Assembly (NCBI GenBank): GCA_964613665.1
Contig: CAZTIG010000013.1
Coordinates: forward strand, 1-64,000
Direction: 5' to 3'
Length of the DNA stretch: 64,000 bases
Source: CAZQFV01 sp964613665
GTDB taxonomy: Bacteria > Chloroflexota > Chloroflexia > DTKN01
The position numbers and the translations under genes were made by a program. The notes under the pieces are model-generated. The model was not told where the DNA came from, made no database searches, and worked only from the letters and a program-made list of their open reading frames with translations. Numbering within the stretch: the stretch's first letter is position 1; every line of letters begins with the position of its first letter. Positions 47,143 through 56,718 of this stretch are shown in pieces.

Positions 47143-49140
47143 ATGGCACATGGTAAGAACAACATGCTGCGGTGCACAGTGGTAGTCTCCATCTTTGTGT
47201 CCCTGTTGCTTCTCACTTCCTGCGGGCCTACGACTACGGCGGTGCCTGTGGTTCCCACGTCCAAGCCCGCGGATACGGCTGCTCCCGTCCCCACAAAGAC
47301 GCCCGTCGCGACGGCGGAGCCCACCACCATCCCCGCTCCTACCTATCAAGAGGCTCCTCAACTGGCAGCCCTGGTCAAAGAGGGCAAGCTGCCGCCCGTG
47401 GAGGAGCGCCTTCCTGCGAATCCCCTGGTCGTCCAGCCGGTCGAATCGGTCGGTCAGTACGGCGGCACCTGGTACCGCGGCTGGCGCGGCATCAACGACT
47501 TTCACTGCTTCGGCCGCATCGTCTACGAGCCGATGTTGCGCTGGCCCCGCGACCCCAAGGATCCGGTCCAGCCGGGCTTGGCCGAACGCTGGGAATGGTC
47601 GCCTGACGGCAAGGAGTTGACCCTCTACCTCCGCGAGGGGCTGAAGTGGTCAGACGGTGCGCCCTTCACGGTCGACGACATCATCTTCTGGTGGGAGGAC
47701 ATCGAGAACGACCCCACCATCACCAAGGCCCCGCACGCCGAGTGGATCGTCAACGGCAAGCCGATGACGTTGGAAAAGATCGACGACATCACCATCAAGC
47801 TCAAGTTCGACGGCCCCAACGGTCTGGCCGAGACGGTGGGCCTGGCCTTTCACGGCAACCAGTGGCCGCTGGGCTTTGAGCGCTTTGGCTTCTTCGCTCC
47901 TCGCCACTACCTGGAGCAGTACCATCCCAAGTACAACGCCAGCGCCACCTACGAGATGTTCGAGGAAAAGGCCCTCGAATACAACCCCGAGCGGCCGGCC
48001 ATGACCCCCTGGGTGATCAGCAACTGGGAGACCGGGGCCGATCACATGATCGCCACGCGCAACCCCTACTACTGGAAGGTCGACATCGAGGGGAACCAGC
48101 TGCCCTACATCGACGAGGTTTACTTCTACCTGGTGCAGGACTCGGCAGCCGTCAACAACCTGGCCCTGGCCGGCAAGCTCGACATGCAGCATCGGGCCAT
48201 CGAGCTGAACCAGTACACCGTCTACCAGGAGAATGCCGAGGCCGGCAACTACCACATGCTCCTGTGGCCGCAGGCCCAGGCTTCGGGCCTGACCTTCTTC
48301 CCCAACCAGAGCTACCCCGACCCGGCCTATCGCGAGCTGCTGCAGAATCTCAAGTTTCGCCAGGCCCTCTCCCAGGCGATCGACCGCGAGACGCTCAACC
48401 AGGTCCTCTGGCTAGGGCTGGCCACCCCGCAGACCATCAGCGTCGTGGAGGACTCGGCCCTCTACCAGGCCGACATCGCCAACATCTATGGCGAGTATGA
48501 CCCGGAGTTGGCCAAATCCCTGCTCGACCAGATCGGCCTGCCGGTGGGCTCCGATGGCATGCGCACCTTTGCCGACGGCACGCCGATCAACCTGGTGATC
48601 GAGACCTCCTATACCGGCGGTTCCCTCCTGGACGGCATTGAGCTCGTCGCCGAGCAGTGGCGGGCCATCGGCCTCGGCGTCAGCGTCGAGACCATGTCCC
48701 GCGACGTCTACTGGCCGCGGGCCTGCGCCAACGAGGTCATGATCGCCACCTGGACCACCGACCGCGGCCTGGTGCCGATGGTCGACCCCATCTACCAGTT
48801 CCCCTTTGACGAGCGCTCCTGGATGGCCCCCGCCTTTGGCACCTGGTACAAGACCAGCGGCGCGGAAGGCGAGGCGCCCACTGGTGTGCTGAAGGAGCTG
48901 CAGGACCTCTACAACCAGTACCGCGCCGCGGTGGACCCGGCCCAGCAGCTCGAAATCGCCAGGAACATCGTCCGGAAGACGACGGAGAACCTCAGCGTGA
49001 TCCAGACCTGCGGTGGCTCTCCTGGCCCTGTCGTGGTCAAGAACTACTTCCACAACGTCATGGAAAACCACACCTCCGACTGGATTATCATGACCCCGGG
49101 CACGCAGGACCCGAGCCACTTCTGGATGGATCCCCACTAG
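47143..49140 (+). CDS. Family-5 substrate-binding lipoprotein, probably for oligosaccharides
   Basis: The 665-aa lipoprotein has a signal with lipobox LLTSC and a Thr/Pro/Val-rich linker. A normally ordered SBP_bac_5 domain follows: GGTWYRGWRGINDFHCFGRI, GLAERWEWSPDGKELTLYLREG, then NPYYWKVD and FRQALSQAIDRETLN. It belongs to the long subgroup that in Thermotoga-type bacteria binds sugars rather than peptides. With the LacI operator and the uronate genes around it, oligogalacturonides or related oligosaccharides are the likely ligands. This is an inference from context. Confidence 0.88.
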   Translation: MAHGKNNMLRCTVVVSIFVSLLLLTSCGPTTTAVPVVPTSKPADTAAPVPTKTPVATAEPTTIPAPTYQEAPQLAALVKEGKLPPVEERLPANPLVVQPVESVGQYGGTWYRGWRGINDFHCFGRIVYEPMLRWPRDPKDPVQPGLAERWEWSPDGKELTLYLREGLKWSDGAPFTVDDIIFWWEDIENDPTITKAPHAEWIVNGKPMTLEKIDDITIKLKFDGPNGLAETVGLAFHGNQWPLGFERFGFFAPRHYLEQYHPKYNASATYEMFEEKALEYNPERPAMTPWVISNWETGADHMIATRNPYYWKVDIEGNQLPYIDEVYFYLVQDSAAVNNLALAGKLDMQHRAIELNQYTVYQENAEAGNYHMLLWPQAQASGLTFFPNQSYPDPAYRELLQNLKFRQALSQAIDRETLNQVLWLGLATPQTISVVEDSALYQADIANIYGEYDPELAKSLLDQIGLPVGSDGMRTFADGTPINLVIETSYTGGSLLDGIELVAEQWRAIGLGVSVETMSRDVYWPRACANEVMIATWTTDRGLVPMVDPIYQFPFDERSWMAPAFGTWYKTSGAEGEAPTGVLKELQDLYNQYRAAVDPAQQLEIARNIVRKTTENLSVIQTCGGSPGPVVVKNYFHNVMENHTSDWIIMTPGTQDPSHFWMDPH

Positions 49141-49151
49141 TCTCGCGGTGA

Positions 49152-49180
49152 GGAGGGGCCTGCCGCCAGCAGGCCCCTCC
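49152..49180. promoter_or_regulatory. Intercistronic hairpin after the second SBP gene
   Basis: GGAGGGGCCTGC and GCAGGCCCCTCC form a 12-bp stem with a 5-nt loop, followed by CCCCC rather than T. It mirrors the hairpin at 22019-22063 in the other importer operon. Confidence 0.72.
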
Positions 49181-49208
49181 CCCCATCTGCAGAGCCGAGG
49201 GTAGCGAG

Positions 49209-50192
49209 ATGCTTGGCTATGTCCTGCGGCGCCTCTTGGGGATGATCCCGACCCTCCTGCTGATATCGGTCATCATCTTCATCGTCATCCAGCTGCCCCC
49301 GGGCGACTTTATCACCTCCCTACAGGCCAATGTGGCCTCCACAGGCGGGGGCATGGACAAGCAGGTAGTCCTCAGGCTGCAAGAGGTGTATGGCCTGGAT
49401 CAGCCGATGCACATCCAGTACCTGCGTTGGATCTCCGGCTGGCCCAGGCTGGACTTTGGCTACTCGATCGAGTGGCGCGCCCCGGTCTGGGATGTGATCG
49501 GCAGCAAGCTGGCCTATACCCTCTATCTGGGCTTCCTGTCGTTGCTCTTTATGCTGGTTGTCTCCATCCCCATCGGCATCTACTCGGCCACGCATCAGTA
49601 CTCGGCCGGTGACCATATCCTGTCGGCGATCGGGTTCTTCGGCCTCTGCCTGCCCGGCTTCTTGCTGGCACTGGTTTGGATGTTCCTGGGCATCATCGTC
49701 CTGCACATCGACGTCGGTGGTGTGATGTCCCGCCAGTTCGAAAATGCCCCGTGGACGCTGGAGAAGATCGGGGACTATCTCAACCACCTCTGGCCGGCCG
49801 TGGTTGTCCTGGGCCTGTCCAGCACGGCCCAGCTCCAGCGCATCATGCGCAGCAGCCTGCTGGATATCCTGGGTCAACAGCACATCATCACGGCCCGCGC
49901 CAAGGGCCTGCCCGAACGCAAGGTGATCAACAAGTATGGTGTGCGCGTTGCCATCAACCCGCTCATCAGCGTCATTGCCCTGGAGATCCCCAAGATCATC
50001 AGCCAGTCGGCCCTGGTGGGCATCGTGATGATGCTCCCCACTCTGGGGCCAGTCTTCCTCCGCGCCCTGCTCAGCCAGGATGTCTACCTGTCGGGAACGA
50101 TCCTGCTCGTCACGACCGTCCTGCTCATGCTCTCGAACCTCCTGGCTGATGTCGTCCTGGCCTGGGTCGACCCGAGGATCGTCTACTCCTAG
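49209..50192 (+). CDS. ABC importer permease, DppB type
   Basis: The 327-aa membrane protein begins MLGYVLRRLLGMIPTLLLIS, has six helices and an early loop with VYGLDQPMHIQYLRWI. The ATPase-contact loop is QHIITARAKGLPERKVINKYGVR. It pairs with the next permease, 15 bp downstream, to import the ligand delivered by the binding protein. No insertions or unusual domains are seen, in contrast to the first importer. Confidence 0.94.
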   Translation: MLGYVLRRLLGMIPTLLLISVIIFIVIQLPPGDFITSLQANVASTGGGMDKQVVLRLQEVYGLDQPMHIQYLRWISGWPRLDFGYSIEWRAPVWDVIGSKLAYTLYLGFLSLLFMLVVSIPIGIYSATHQYSAGDHILSAIGFFGLCLPGFLLALVWMFLGIIVLHIDVGGVMSRQFENAPWTLEKIGDYLNHLWPAVVVLGLSSTAQLQRIMRSSLLDILGQQHIITARAKGLPERKVINKYGVRVAINPLISVIALEIPKIISQSALVGIVMMLPTLGPVFLRALLSQDVYLSGTILLVTTVLLMLSNLLADVVLAWVDPRIVYS

Positions 50193-50207
50193 AGGGCGGA
50201 GGTCCCG

Positions 50208-51404
50208 ATGGCGAGGAAACCTGCAGAGGCCTGTTCGGAAGATATCTTCAAGCAGTACGAAGAGGCTGCCCGTGCTGGGAGAGGCCTGCAGGTGGAGGAG
50301 AAGGCAGTCGATCCACGGACGGGCCGGTCGCTTGAAGCGATCTATGGGGCCTCCCAATGGCGGCTTATGTGGCGCAAGTTCCGGCGCAACAAGGCTGCCC
50401 TCATCGGCGGCATCGCCATCGCCCTTTTCTATCTGGGGGCCCTCCTGGCCGACTTTATCGCCCCCTATACCCTGACAACACGCTTCACCAAGTACATCTA
50501 TATGCCGCCGCAGACCGTTCACCTGTTCCACGACGGCGTATTCCAGCCCCATGTCAATGGCGTGAAACTGACGATCGACAAGAACTTGCGCAAGATCTAC
50601 ACGCCTGTTCCGGAAGAAGTCATCCCGCTGCAGTTCTTCTCCCACGGAGTCCCGTACAAGTTCCTGGGGTTGATCGACACCGATATCCACCTCTTCACAG
50701 CTCCTGGGGGCATCGTCTCCCTGCTGGGCACCGACAGCCAGGGGCGTGACCTCTTCTCCCGCATCATGCTGGGCAGCCAGGTCTCGCTGACGATTGGGCT
50801 CGTCGGAGTCATCCTGTCCCTGATCATCGGTTCGGTGCTTGGCGTTGTCTCCGGCTACTACGGCGGCTGGGTGGACAATCTGATCCAGCGGCTGATTGAG
50901 CTGATCCGCTCCTTCCCTGCGATTCCGCTCTGGATGGCTTTGTCGGCGGCCATTCCACAGAGCTGGACGGTCCTGCAGACCTACTTCGCCATCAGTGTGA
51001 TCCTGTCGCTGATTCAATGGACCTGGTTGGCACGCCAGTTGCGCGGCGTGGTGCTGTCGCTGCGCAAAGAGGACTTTATCCTGGCGGCCAAGCTCGCCGG
51101 GGCCAGTGACGGCTGGATCATCTTCCGGCACCTCGTTCCTGCCACGCTGGGACAGATCATCGTCGTCTCGACGCTGGCCATGCCTTCCATGATCCTGGCC
51201 GAAACTGCGCTCAGCTACCTTGGCCTTGGGCTGCGGCCGCCGGTGACCAGTTGGGGTGTCCTGATCCAGGAATCCCAGAACATGCAGACCATCGCGCTCT
51301 ACCCGTGGTTGTTCCTTCCGGCCGCCTTTATCGCCGCAGCCATCCTGGCCTTTAGCTACCTCGGCGACGGGCTGCGCGATGCCGTCGATCCCTATACGAT
51401 CTAG
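50208..51404 (+). CDS. ABC importer permease, DppC type, with long first loop
   Basis: The 398-aa permease has a cytoplasmic N-terminus of about 60 residues and a first helix (AALIGGIAIALFYLGALLADF). A large first loop of about 100 residues follows (YIYMPPQTVHLFHDG...YKFLGLIDTDIHLF) before LLGTDSQGRDLFSRIMLGS. Five more helices and the loop EDFILAAKLAGASDGWIIFRH complete it. The long loop lacks Cys and shows no rubredoxin, so it is the ordinary sugar-type extension of this family and a useful contrast to the gene at 23195. Confidence 0.94.
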   Translation: MARKPAEACSEDIFKQYEEAARAGRGLQVEEKAVDPRTGRSLEAIYGASQWRLMWRKFRRNKAALIGGIAIALFYLGALLADFIAPYTLTTRFTKYIYMPPQTVHLFHDGVFQPHVNGVKLTIDKNLRKIYTPVPEEVIPLQFFSHGVPYKFLGLIDTDIHLFTAPGGIVSLLGTDSQGRDLFSRIMLGSQVSLTIGLVGVILSLIIGSVLGVVSGYYGGWVDNLIQRLIELIRSFPAIPLWMALSAAIPQSWTVLQTYFAISVILSLIQWTWLARQLRGVVLSLRKEDFILAAKLAGASDGWIIFRHLVPATLGQIIVVSTLAMPSMILAETALSYLGLGLRPPVTSWGVLIQESQNMQTIALYPWLFLPAAFIAAAILAFSYLGDGLRDAVDPYTI

Positions 51405-51413
51405 GGGGCGCTG

Positions 51414-52424
51414 ATGGAGCAGGCAACGTCACGCTCGATCGTCGAAGTCATCAACTTGAAGACCTATTTCCGCACACTGGATGGCACCGTCCGCGCGGTC
51501 GATGGTGTCTCCCTGCAGGTCAAGGAGGGCGAGACGCTGGGGGTGGTGGGCGAGTCAGGCTGTGGCAAGAGCGTGACCGCCTTTTCGATCCTGCGACTGC
51601 TTCCAAAGACCAGCCGCATCGTGTCGGGGGAGGTCTGGTTCGATTGGGGGGACGGCAGATCCCCCGTCGACCTGGCTACGGTCGACCCCAACGGGAGCCT
51701 CATCCGCAGCATCCGCGGCAACCGGATCGCTATGATCTTTCAGGAGCCACTGACTTCGCTTTCGCCGGTGCACACGGTGGGCAGCCAGATCGCTGAGGCG
51801 GTCCAACTGCACCAGCAGGTGGGAAAGGAGGAAGCCCGTGAGCGGGCGATCCGCATGCTGGAGCAGGTGGGGATTGCCATGCCCAAGCAGCGCTACCAGG
51901 ACTACCCGCACCAGTTCTCCGGTGGTATGCGCCAGCGGGCGATGATTGCCATGGCCCTCTGCTGCAGCCCCTCCCTGCTGATTGCCGACGAGCCCACGAC
52001 CGCGCTGGACGTGACGATCCAGGCCCAGATCATCGAACTCATGAAGTCCCTCCAGCAGCAGTACGGTATGGCCATCATGATCATCACCCACAACCTGGGG
52101 GTCGTCGCCGAGATGGCCGACCGGGTGGCCGTGATGTATATGGGTCGCATTGTCGAGACCGGCGACGCGCGGTCCGTCTTCCATCGCCCGCTGCACCCGT
52201 ACACCGTGGGCCTGATGCGCTCCATTCCCCACCTCGGTCGCCGAATCAAGACCAGGCTCACGCCGATCCCGGGCAGCGTCCCCGATCCCTACTCGGTCCC
52301 GCAAGGCTGTGCCTTCATGCCGCGCTGCCCGGTACACAAGCGGGACTGCTGTAGCCAGGCCGGGGAGACCGAGCTGATCGAGGTGGAGAGCGGCCACTTT
52401 GTGCGCTGTCCGATCTACCGCTGA
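51414..52424 (+). CDS. ABC importer ATPase, DppD type
   Basis: The 336-aa ATPase shows Walker A GESGCGKSVTA, Q-loop FQEPLTSLSPVHTV, signature FSGGMRQR, Walker B LLIADEPTTALDVTIQ and switch His ITHNLGVVAEM. The C-terminal CAFMPRCPVHKRDCC cluster is present. It starts 9 bp after the permease gene. Standard length, no insertion. Confidence 0.95.
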   Translation: MEQATSRSIVEVINLKTYFRTLDGTVRAVDGVSLQVKEGETLGVVGESGCGKSVTAFSILRLLPKTSRIVSGEVWFDWGDGRSPVDLATVDPNGSLIRSIRGNRIAMIFQEPLTSLSPVHTVGSQIAEAVQLHQQVGKEEARERAIRMLEQVGIAMPKQRYQDYPHQFSGGMRQRAMIAMALCCSPSLLIADEPTTALDVTIQAQIIELMKSLQQQYGMAIMIITHNLGVVAEMADRVAVMYMGRIVETGDARSVFHRPLHPYTVGLMRSIPHLGRRIKTRLTPIPGSVPDPYSVPQGCAFMPRCPVHKRDCCSQAGETELIEVESGHFVRCPIYR

Positions 52425-52449
52425 ACGCCGCAAGAGGCTGAGCGCACCG

Positions 52450-53493
52450 ATGGACGAACCTCAGGAAGAGAACGTGCCGACCAAGAAGCCCATACTGCTG
52501 CATGTCAGCGATCTCAAGATGCACTTTCCGATCCAGAAGGGATTCCTGCAGCGGACGTCCGGCTACGTCTATGCCGTGGACGGGGTGAATTTCTTCGTCC
52601 GCGAAGGCGAGACCCTCGGCCTGGTGGGGGAGTCCGGCTGCGGGAAGACCACGGTGGGCCGCTGTATCCTGCGGGCCTATCGCCCCACCGCAGGCCAGGT
52701 GCTCTACCGCCAGGACGACCACATGGTGGACGTTCTGAAGCTGCGCGGCAGCGTGCTCAAGCCGATCCGACGCCAGATGCAGATCATCTTTCAGGACCCG
52801 TTTTCCTCCCTGAACCCGCGCATGACGGTGATGGACATTGTCAGCGAGCCGCTGCGCATCCACGGTGTCGCCAGAGGCGCCGACCTCCAACTGCGGGTGC
52901 GCGAGGTCCTCGAGGCCGTCGGCCTGCGGGCCCAGCACATGAACCGCTACCCCTATGCCTTCAGCGGTGGGCAGCGCCAGCGCATCGGCATCGCCCGCGC
53001 CCTGGCCCTGCGGCCCAAGCTGATCATCTGCGACGAGCCGGTCTCGGCCCTGGACGTCTCCATCCAGGCCCAGACGCTCAACCTGCTCGAGGACCTGCAG
53101 AAAGACTTCGGCCTGACCTACCTGTTCATCGCCCACGACCTGTCGGTAGTGGAGCACATCAGCGATCGTGTGGCGGTGATGTACCTGGGCAACATCGTCG
53201 AGCTGGCCGCCGCCGATACACTCTACGCGGACCCGCTGCATCCCTATACCGAAGCCCTGCTCTCCGCCGTCCCGCGCACCGACCCGGACCGCGTCTCCCA
53301 GCGAATCGTCCTGATGGGTGACGTCCCCAGCCCGGCGAACCCACCCGCCGGCTGCAAATTCCATCCGCGCTGCCGCTACGCTATCGATCTCTGCAGCCGG
53401 CAAGCCCCGCCGTGGCGCGAATTGAGAGGCGACCACTGGGTCAGCTGTCACCGGGCAGAGGAGTTGGAGCTGGCCGGTATCGATTACGTCTGA
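52450..53493 (+). CDS. ABC importer ATPase, DppF type
   Basis: From ATG 52450 it has 347 aa; GTG 52474 is an alternative start. Motifs are Walker A GESGCGKTTV, Q-loop FQDPFSSLNPRMTV, signature FSGGQRQR, Walker B LIICDEPVSALDVSIQ and switch His IAHDLSVVEH. The Cys cluster CKFHPRCRYAIDLC closes it. This normal DppF gives a direct internal reference for the 134-residue insertion in the protein at 25428: here Q-loop and signature are separated by about 60 residues. Confidence 0.95.
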   Translation: MDEPQEENVPTKKPILLHVSDLKMHFPIQKGFLQRTSGYVYAVDGVNFFVREGETLGLVGESGCGKTTVGRCILRAYRPTAGQVLYRQDDHMVDVLKLRGSVLKPIRRQMQIIFQDPFSSLNPRMTVMDIVSEPLRIHGVARGADLQLRVREVLEAVGLRAQHMNRYPYAFSGGQRQRIGIARALALRPKLIICDEPVSALDVSIQAQTLNLLEDLQKDFGLTYLFIAHDLSVVEHISDRVAVMYLGNIVELAAADTLYADPLHPYTEALLSAVPRTDPDRVSQRIVLMGDVPSPANPPAGCKFHPRCRYAIDLCSRQAPPWRELRGDHWVSCHRAEELELAGIDYV

Positions 53494-53758
53494 CGTTGGT
53501 GACTGTGCAAAGTCACAGCAGCACGAAAGGCCCAGGTCGCCGTCTCCCTACGCAGAACTCGCCAGTGCTGGCGGGGAGGCAGCTGCATACCGATTCATCC
53601 AGCGAGGTGAAGGATGCGGCAGGAGCGTCGGGATGACTGCGTTTTCAGGCGAGGCGCCCGACTTCTGGGGGCCAGGAGCCGGCAGGGGCGATCAAGTGAG
53701 GCAGTCAGCAGAATCGATCCGTCCCGCTTCCCGCCCGTGATCTCGAAGGAGGCCAACC
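53494..53758. other. Gap between importer and isomerase genes
   Basis: This stretch of about 265 bp has a weak hairpin (GTGACT/AGTCAC, 53499-53516) and another (CGCCAG/CTGGCG) some 50 bp later. No T-run and no convincing promoter is seen. Co-transcription with the importer is possible. Confidence 0.4.
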
Positions 53759-54577
53759 ATGCGGTACTTTGCATCACTGGAGACCAACCCGGGGTTGAAC
53801 GGGCTGCCCCACAACCCGTGCCAGCTCCTGGACCTGCAGCTGCTCGAGCTGTCGGCCGGCGGGCAGTTCATCTTCTCCACGGGCTCCCGCGAGTTCCTGG
53901 CCGTTGTTCTCGGCGGGCGGGCTACCTTCGAAGTGGCGGGCCAGCGCTTTGAAAGGGTCGGCGGCCGGCCCAACGTCTTCTCCGGCAAGCCCCACTGCGT
54001 CTACCTGCCGGCGGGTGTCGAGTGCGCCATCACGGCGGAGGGAGTGGTGGAGATTGCCCTGCCGAGCGCTCCCAGCGACCTCGTGGTGGATCCCTACCTG
54101 ATTGCCCCGGCCCAGGTCGCCAGCGGCGTCTGGGGTGCGGCCAACTTCAAGCGCTCCTTCCACCAGATCCTGACCCTGGCCGCCCAGCCCGAACTGCCGG
54201 CGCGGCGGCTCATCGTGGGCGAGACCTTCACACCCAGCGGCAACTGGAGCACCTATCCACCCCACAGACACGAGGTCGACGATCTGCCTCGCGAGGCCGA
54301 CCACGAGGAGATCTACTTCTTCAAGCTCAGCCCGGCCGACGGCTTTGGCCTCTGCCGCTACTACAACGACCAGGGCGAGGAGGCCAACTTCACCGTGCGC
54401 AACGACACCGCCCTGCTGGCACCCTACGGCTACCACACCGTGGTCAGCGCCCCGGGCTACACCACCTACTACCTGTGGTTCCTGGCCGGCGAGCACCGCG
54501 TCCAGGCCACCGTGGACGATCCCAAACTGGCCTGGGTCGGCCGGACCGTGCCGATGCTGAAGGAACTGGGGCACTGA
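53759..54577 (+). CDS. IolB/KduI family uronate isomerase
   Basis: The 272-aa double-cupin protein matches 5-deoxyglucuronate isomerase IolB more than KduI. It has GETFTPSGNWSTYPPHRHEV with metal-binding His, DHEEIYFFKLSPADGFG, and ALLAPYGYHTVVSAPGYTTYY. IolB and KduI belong to one family and catalyse the same kind of aldose-ketose shift. No inositol genes are nearby, and kduD follows 1 bp downstream. It therefore most likely converts 5-keto-4-deoxyuronate to 2,5-diketo-3-deoxygluconate, taking the place of KduI. SD: AAGGAGGCCAACC. Confidence 0.85.
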   Translation: MRYFASLETNPGLNGLPHNPCQLLDLQLLELSAGGQFIFSTGSREFLAVVLGGRATFEVAGQRFERVGGRPNVFSGKPHCVYLPAGVECAITAEGVVEIALPSAPSDLVVDPYLIAPAQVASGVWGAANFKRSFHQILTLAAQPELPARRLIVGETFTPSGNWSTYPPHRHEVDDLPREADHEEIYFFKLSPADGFGLCRYYNDQGEEANFTVRNDTALLAPYGYHTVVSAPGYTTYYLWFLAGEHRVQATVDDPKLAWVGRTVPMLKELGH

Positions 54578-54578
54578 C

Positions 54579-55346
54579 ATGGGCGTACTCGACCTGTTCC
54601 ACCTCGACGGCAAGGTGGCCCTGGTCACGGGGGCCGGACGGGGCCTGGGGCAGGCCATGGGCGTCGGCCTGGCCGAGGCCGGCGCCGCAGTGGCCGGCCT
54701 GGACATCCTGCCCCTGGACGAGACCAGGGGCCAGATAGAGTTGCTGGGCCGGCCCTTTCTCGGTGTCGCCTGCGACCTGCGTGACGCCTCGGTCGAAGGA
54801 CTCGGCAAGGTGGTGCAGCAGGTTGTCGACGAAATGGGTCGCCTGGACATCCTCGTCAACAACGCCGGCATCATCCGCCGGGCGCCGGCCCTCGAGTTCA
54901 GCGAGGCGTACTGGGATGACGTCCTGCAGATCAACCTGAAAGCGCTCTTCTTCCTTTCCCAGGCCGCCGCGCGCGTGATGGTGCAGCAGGGTGGCGGCAA
55001 GATCATCAACGTGGCCTCGATGCTCTCGTTCCAGGGCGGCATCCTGGTGCCCTCGTACACGGCCGCCAAGAGCGCCGTGGCCGGGATCACCCGGGCCCTG
55101 GCCAACGAGTGGGCTGCCCTGGGCATCCGCGTGAATGCTATCGCCCCCGGCTACATGGCGACGGACAATACGGCTCCTCTGCGGGCCGACGCGGAGCGCA
55201 GCCAGGCCATCCTGGCCCGCATCCCGGCCGGCCGCTGGGGTGAGCCGGCCGACTTGCAAGGCGTCGTTGTCTTCCTGGCCTCCTCTGCCTCGGACTATAT
55301 GCACGGGGCGATCGTGCCGGTGGACGGCGGGTGGCTGGCGCGCTGA
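54579..55346 (+). CDS. kduD: 2-deoxy-D-gluconate 3-dehydrogenase (KduD)
   Basis: The 255-aa SDR begins MGVLDLFHLDGKVALVTGAG, a start typical of KduD, with TGAGRGLGQAMG, NNAGIIRRAPALEF, catalytic Ser in NVASMLSFQGG, and YTAAK. The RR after NNAGI is characteristic of KduD. It reduces 2,5-diketo-3-deoxygluconate to KDG with NAD(P)H. It starts one base after the isomerase stop. Confidence 0.93.
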   Translation: MGVLDLFHLDGKVALVTGAGRGLGQAMGVGLAEAGAAVAGLDILPLDETRGQIELLGRPFLGVACDLRDASVEGLGKVVQQVVDEMGRLDILVNNAGIIRRAPALEFSEAYWDDVLQINLKALFFLSQAAARVMVQQGGGKIINVASMLSFQGGILVPSYTAAKSAVAGITRALANEWAALGIRVNAIAPGYMATDNTAPLRADAERSQAILARIPAGRWGEPADLQGVVVFLASSASDYMHGAIVPVDGGWLAR

Positions 55347-55365
55347 TGGGTGGAGAGCAGCAGCC

Positions 55366-56358
55366 ATGAAAGTGGGCGTGCGTTCGAACGACGGGGCGCC
55401 CGAGCGACTCCTCTTTGCCCAGCAGATCGGCGCGGACGGCGCCAGCATCTGGGCTTCGGCCTGCCCCGCGTACGAAGAGCGCGGGTACCTCACGACCGCG
55501 GACGTCCTGTCCATGCGCCGCCGCTTCGAGAGGTACGACCTCGAGCTAACGGGCATCGGCTTGGGCGGCAACTGCCTCAAGGACCAGCTGCTGGGGCTGC
55601 CGGGGCGCGATCGGGAGATCGAGAACGTCTCCCGGACAATCCGCGCGATCGGCGAGGCCTATGCCGACGGCGCCGCTGCCCCCGTCGTCATCATCGATCA
55701 GCGCACTACCTACTGGGCGCCGCGCGGCCCCTTCTGGCACCCGGGGTACGAGCGGCTGCCCGTCGGGTGCGGTGGGGCGCTCCTGACGACTTTTGATGCC
55801 GCGCGGCTGCAGGGAGAGCTGGACGACCGGCCGGCCGGCGAGGTGTCCCTGGAAGAGGTCTGGTCGCGCATCGCCTACCTGTACGAGCGCATCGTCCCCG
55901 TCGCCGAGGAATCGCGCGTCCGGCTGGCCACCCATCCCGACGATCCCCCCATGGCCTACTACCGGGGTGTGCATCAGGCGCTGATCAGCGGCGAGAGCCT
56001 GCAGCGTCTCACCGACCTGGTGCCCAGCCCATACAACGGCTTGCTGCTCTGCCTGGGCTGTATGCAGGAAGCCGGGGAGGACGTCCCCGCCGTGATCCGT
56101 TCCCTGGGGCAGGGCAAGATCTTCTACGTCCACTTTCGCAACGTCCTCGGCACCGTTCCCCGCTATACCGAGGTGTGGCCGCACCAGGGCGACGGCGACA
56201 TGGTTGCCAACCTGCGGGCACTGCACGAGGTGGGATATCAGGGCTACCTCGTGCCAGACCACCATGTCGGCATCAGTGGCGACAGCGACTGGCTGCCCTT
56301 CAGCCGAGCCTGGCAGGTCGGCTACATCCGCGGCCTGCTGCAGGCGCTGGGCATCTGA
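55366..56358 (+). CDS. Mannonate dehydratase-like TIM-barrel protein (UxuA family)
   Basis: The 330-aa protein has the UxuA signature elements RLATHPDDPPM (His/Asp metal ligands), NGLLLCLGCMQEAGED, FYVHFRNVLGT and GYLVPDHHVGI. UxuA removes water from mannonate to give KDG. It is shorter than E. coli UxuA (394 aa), as in the short UxuA-like group, so activity on another aldonate is possible. It would join the saturated uronate branch (UxaC, then a reductase) to KDG. Confidence 0.85.
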   Translation: MKVGVRSNDGAPERLLFAQQIGADGASIWASACPAYEERGYLTTADVLSMRRRFERYDLELTGIGLGGNCLKDQLLGLPGRDREIENVSRTIRAIGEAYADGAAAPVVIIDQRTTYWAPRGPFWHPGYERLPVGCGGALLTTFDAARLQGELDDRPAGEVSLEEVWSRIAYLYERIVPVAEESRVRLATHPDDPPMAYYRGVHQALISGESLQRLTDLVPSPYNGLLLCLGCMQEAGEDVPAVIRSLGQGKIFYVHFRNVLGTVPRYTEVWPHQGDGDMVANLRALHEVGYQGYLVPDHHVGISGDSDWLPFSRAWQVGYIRGLLQALGI

Positions 56359-56370
56359 ACGGGAGGAAGC

Positions 56371-56718
56371 ATGGCCGCCTTCCAGTACGAACAGCTGCCG
56401 GTCACCGCGATCCGTCCGGGGGCAGAGCGCCGGCTGGCCTACACCGACCACCTGATGATCGTCGTGGTCGACTTCTACGATGGACCGCAGGAGCAGCCGG
56501 ATCCCCCCCACGCCCACCCGCACGAGCAGGTCTCGTACGTGGCCACCGGCGAGATCATCTTCTTCATGGACGGGCAGCAGACGCGCCTCGGCGCGGGGGA
56601 CGTCTACGTCGTGCCTTCCGGGAAGCCGCACACCATCCAACTGCTCAGTGAGCACGCCCGGGTGATCGACAGCTTCACGCCGATTCGGGAGGACTTCTTA
56701 TCCCAGGAGGAGGAATGA
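56371..56718 (+). CDS. kdgF: KdgF-like cupin
   Basis: The 115-aa single cupin has the metal motif PPHAHPHEQVSYVATGEI, GAGDVYVVPSGKPHTIQL, and ends IDSFTPIREDFL, as KdgF does. KdgF converts unsaturated 4,5-uronates to their linear 5-keto form, the step between oligogalacturonate lyase and the KduI-type isomerase. Its stop overlaps the start of the lyase gene, which supports that role. Confidence 0.87.
   Translation: MAAFQYEQLPVTAIRPGAERRLAYTDHLMIVVVDFYDGPQEQPDPPHAHPHEQVSYVATGEIIFFMDGQQTRLGAGDVYVVPSGKPHTIQLLSEHARVIDSFTPIREDFLSQEEE

Noticed and set aside
50208..51404. A second domain insertion in the DppC-type permease of the sugar-type importer
   Set aside because: Its long first loop has no Cys pairs or recognisable domain and matches the usual loop extension of this permease group.
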